From contig MNUP01000032.1 of assembly GCA_001871075.1 (NCBI GenBank), positions 1 to 29,927 of the forward strand: a stretch of DNA of 29,927 nucleotides, read 5' to 3'. The notes below the pieces were generated by a model. It saw only the letters and a list, made by a program, of their open reading frames with translations. It did not search any database and was not told the DNA's origin. The stretch is from Candidatus Desantisbacteria bacterium CG1_02_49_89. Its GTDB lineage: Bacteria > Desantisbacteria > UBA1551. Below, piece after piece: positions 29,927 through 29,927 of the stretch; within the stretch, counting starts at the first letter, position 1, and each line of letters opens with the position of its first letter. The translations under genes and the position numbers were made by a program.

Positions 29927-29927
29927 C

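Overview
The window is about 30 kb of a Gram-negative-type bacterial chromosome of intermediate GC content, but with AT-rich spacers. It carries about 25 genes, all read as standard bacterial code with ATG, GTG or TTG starts and GGAGG-type ribosome sites. The gene content is a sugar-catabolism locus rich in glycosidases, Gfo/Idh/MocA dehydrogenases and URO-D-family paralogues, together with minor pseudopilins and spacers packed with repeats. This is what I would expect from a PVC-related or candidate-phylum bacterium (Lentisphaerota or Omnitrophota-like). That placement is inference from gene style; no ribosomal RNA or marker gene is present to settle it.

Layout. 1-853: the 3'-truncated (window edge) dinD gene on the minus strand. 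866-1602: a gene-free stretch of duplicated and palindromic repeats with an orphan 3' piece of a tRNA. 1603-8641 (minus): a secreted LamG plus barrel glycosidase-like protein, a NodB-like deacetylase, a GH4 glycosidase and a sugar isomerase/epimerase. 8725-10648 (plus): three pseudopilin-like genes behind a consensus promoter that is divergent from the isomerase promoter. 10757-22543 (minus): two URO-D-family proteins, a barrel protein of unknown function, a second NodB-like protein, GH29, two Gfo/Idh/MocA oxidoreductases, GH127 and a glycerophosphodiester phosphodiesterase. 22873-26117 (plus): a ribbon-helix-helix antitoxin and MazF toxin pair running straight into a GH32 enzyme, then a beta-propeller glycosidase-like protein. 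26270-29473 (minus): signal peptidase I, a putative anti-sigma factor, an ECF sigma factor and an amidohydrolase. 29633-29926: the C-terminal end of a membrane protein that runs off the window.

How the genes fit together. Fucosidase (GH29), arabinofuranosidase-type (GH127), fructosidase-type (GH32) and alpha-galactosidase/glucosidase-type (GH4) enzymes, all without export signals, would act on imported plant- or algal-type oligosaccharides. The dehydrogenases and the isomerase would take on the released or unusual sugars. No transporter is encoded here, so uptake must be encoded elsewhere. Most genes stand alone, separated by 100-380 bp of repeats, rather than forming tight operons.

The most notable points are these. 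(1) There is a perfect 16-bp parS (ParB-binding) site at 11830-11845. (2) The spacers are built from a small vocabulary of recurring phrases and several palindromic element families whose stems vary while the fold is kept. (3) One of these spacer phrases lies in frame inside the GH32 coding sequence. (4) A 92-bp palindromic element separates the ECF sigma gene from its presumed anti-sigma gene. (5) Two strong promoters sit back to back in an 83-bp spacer and predict almost leaderless transcripts.
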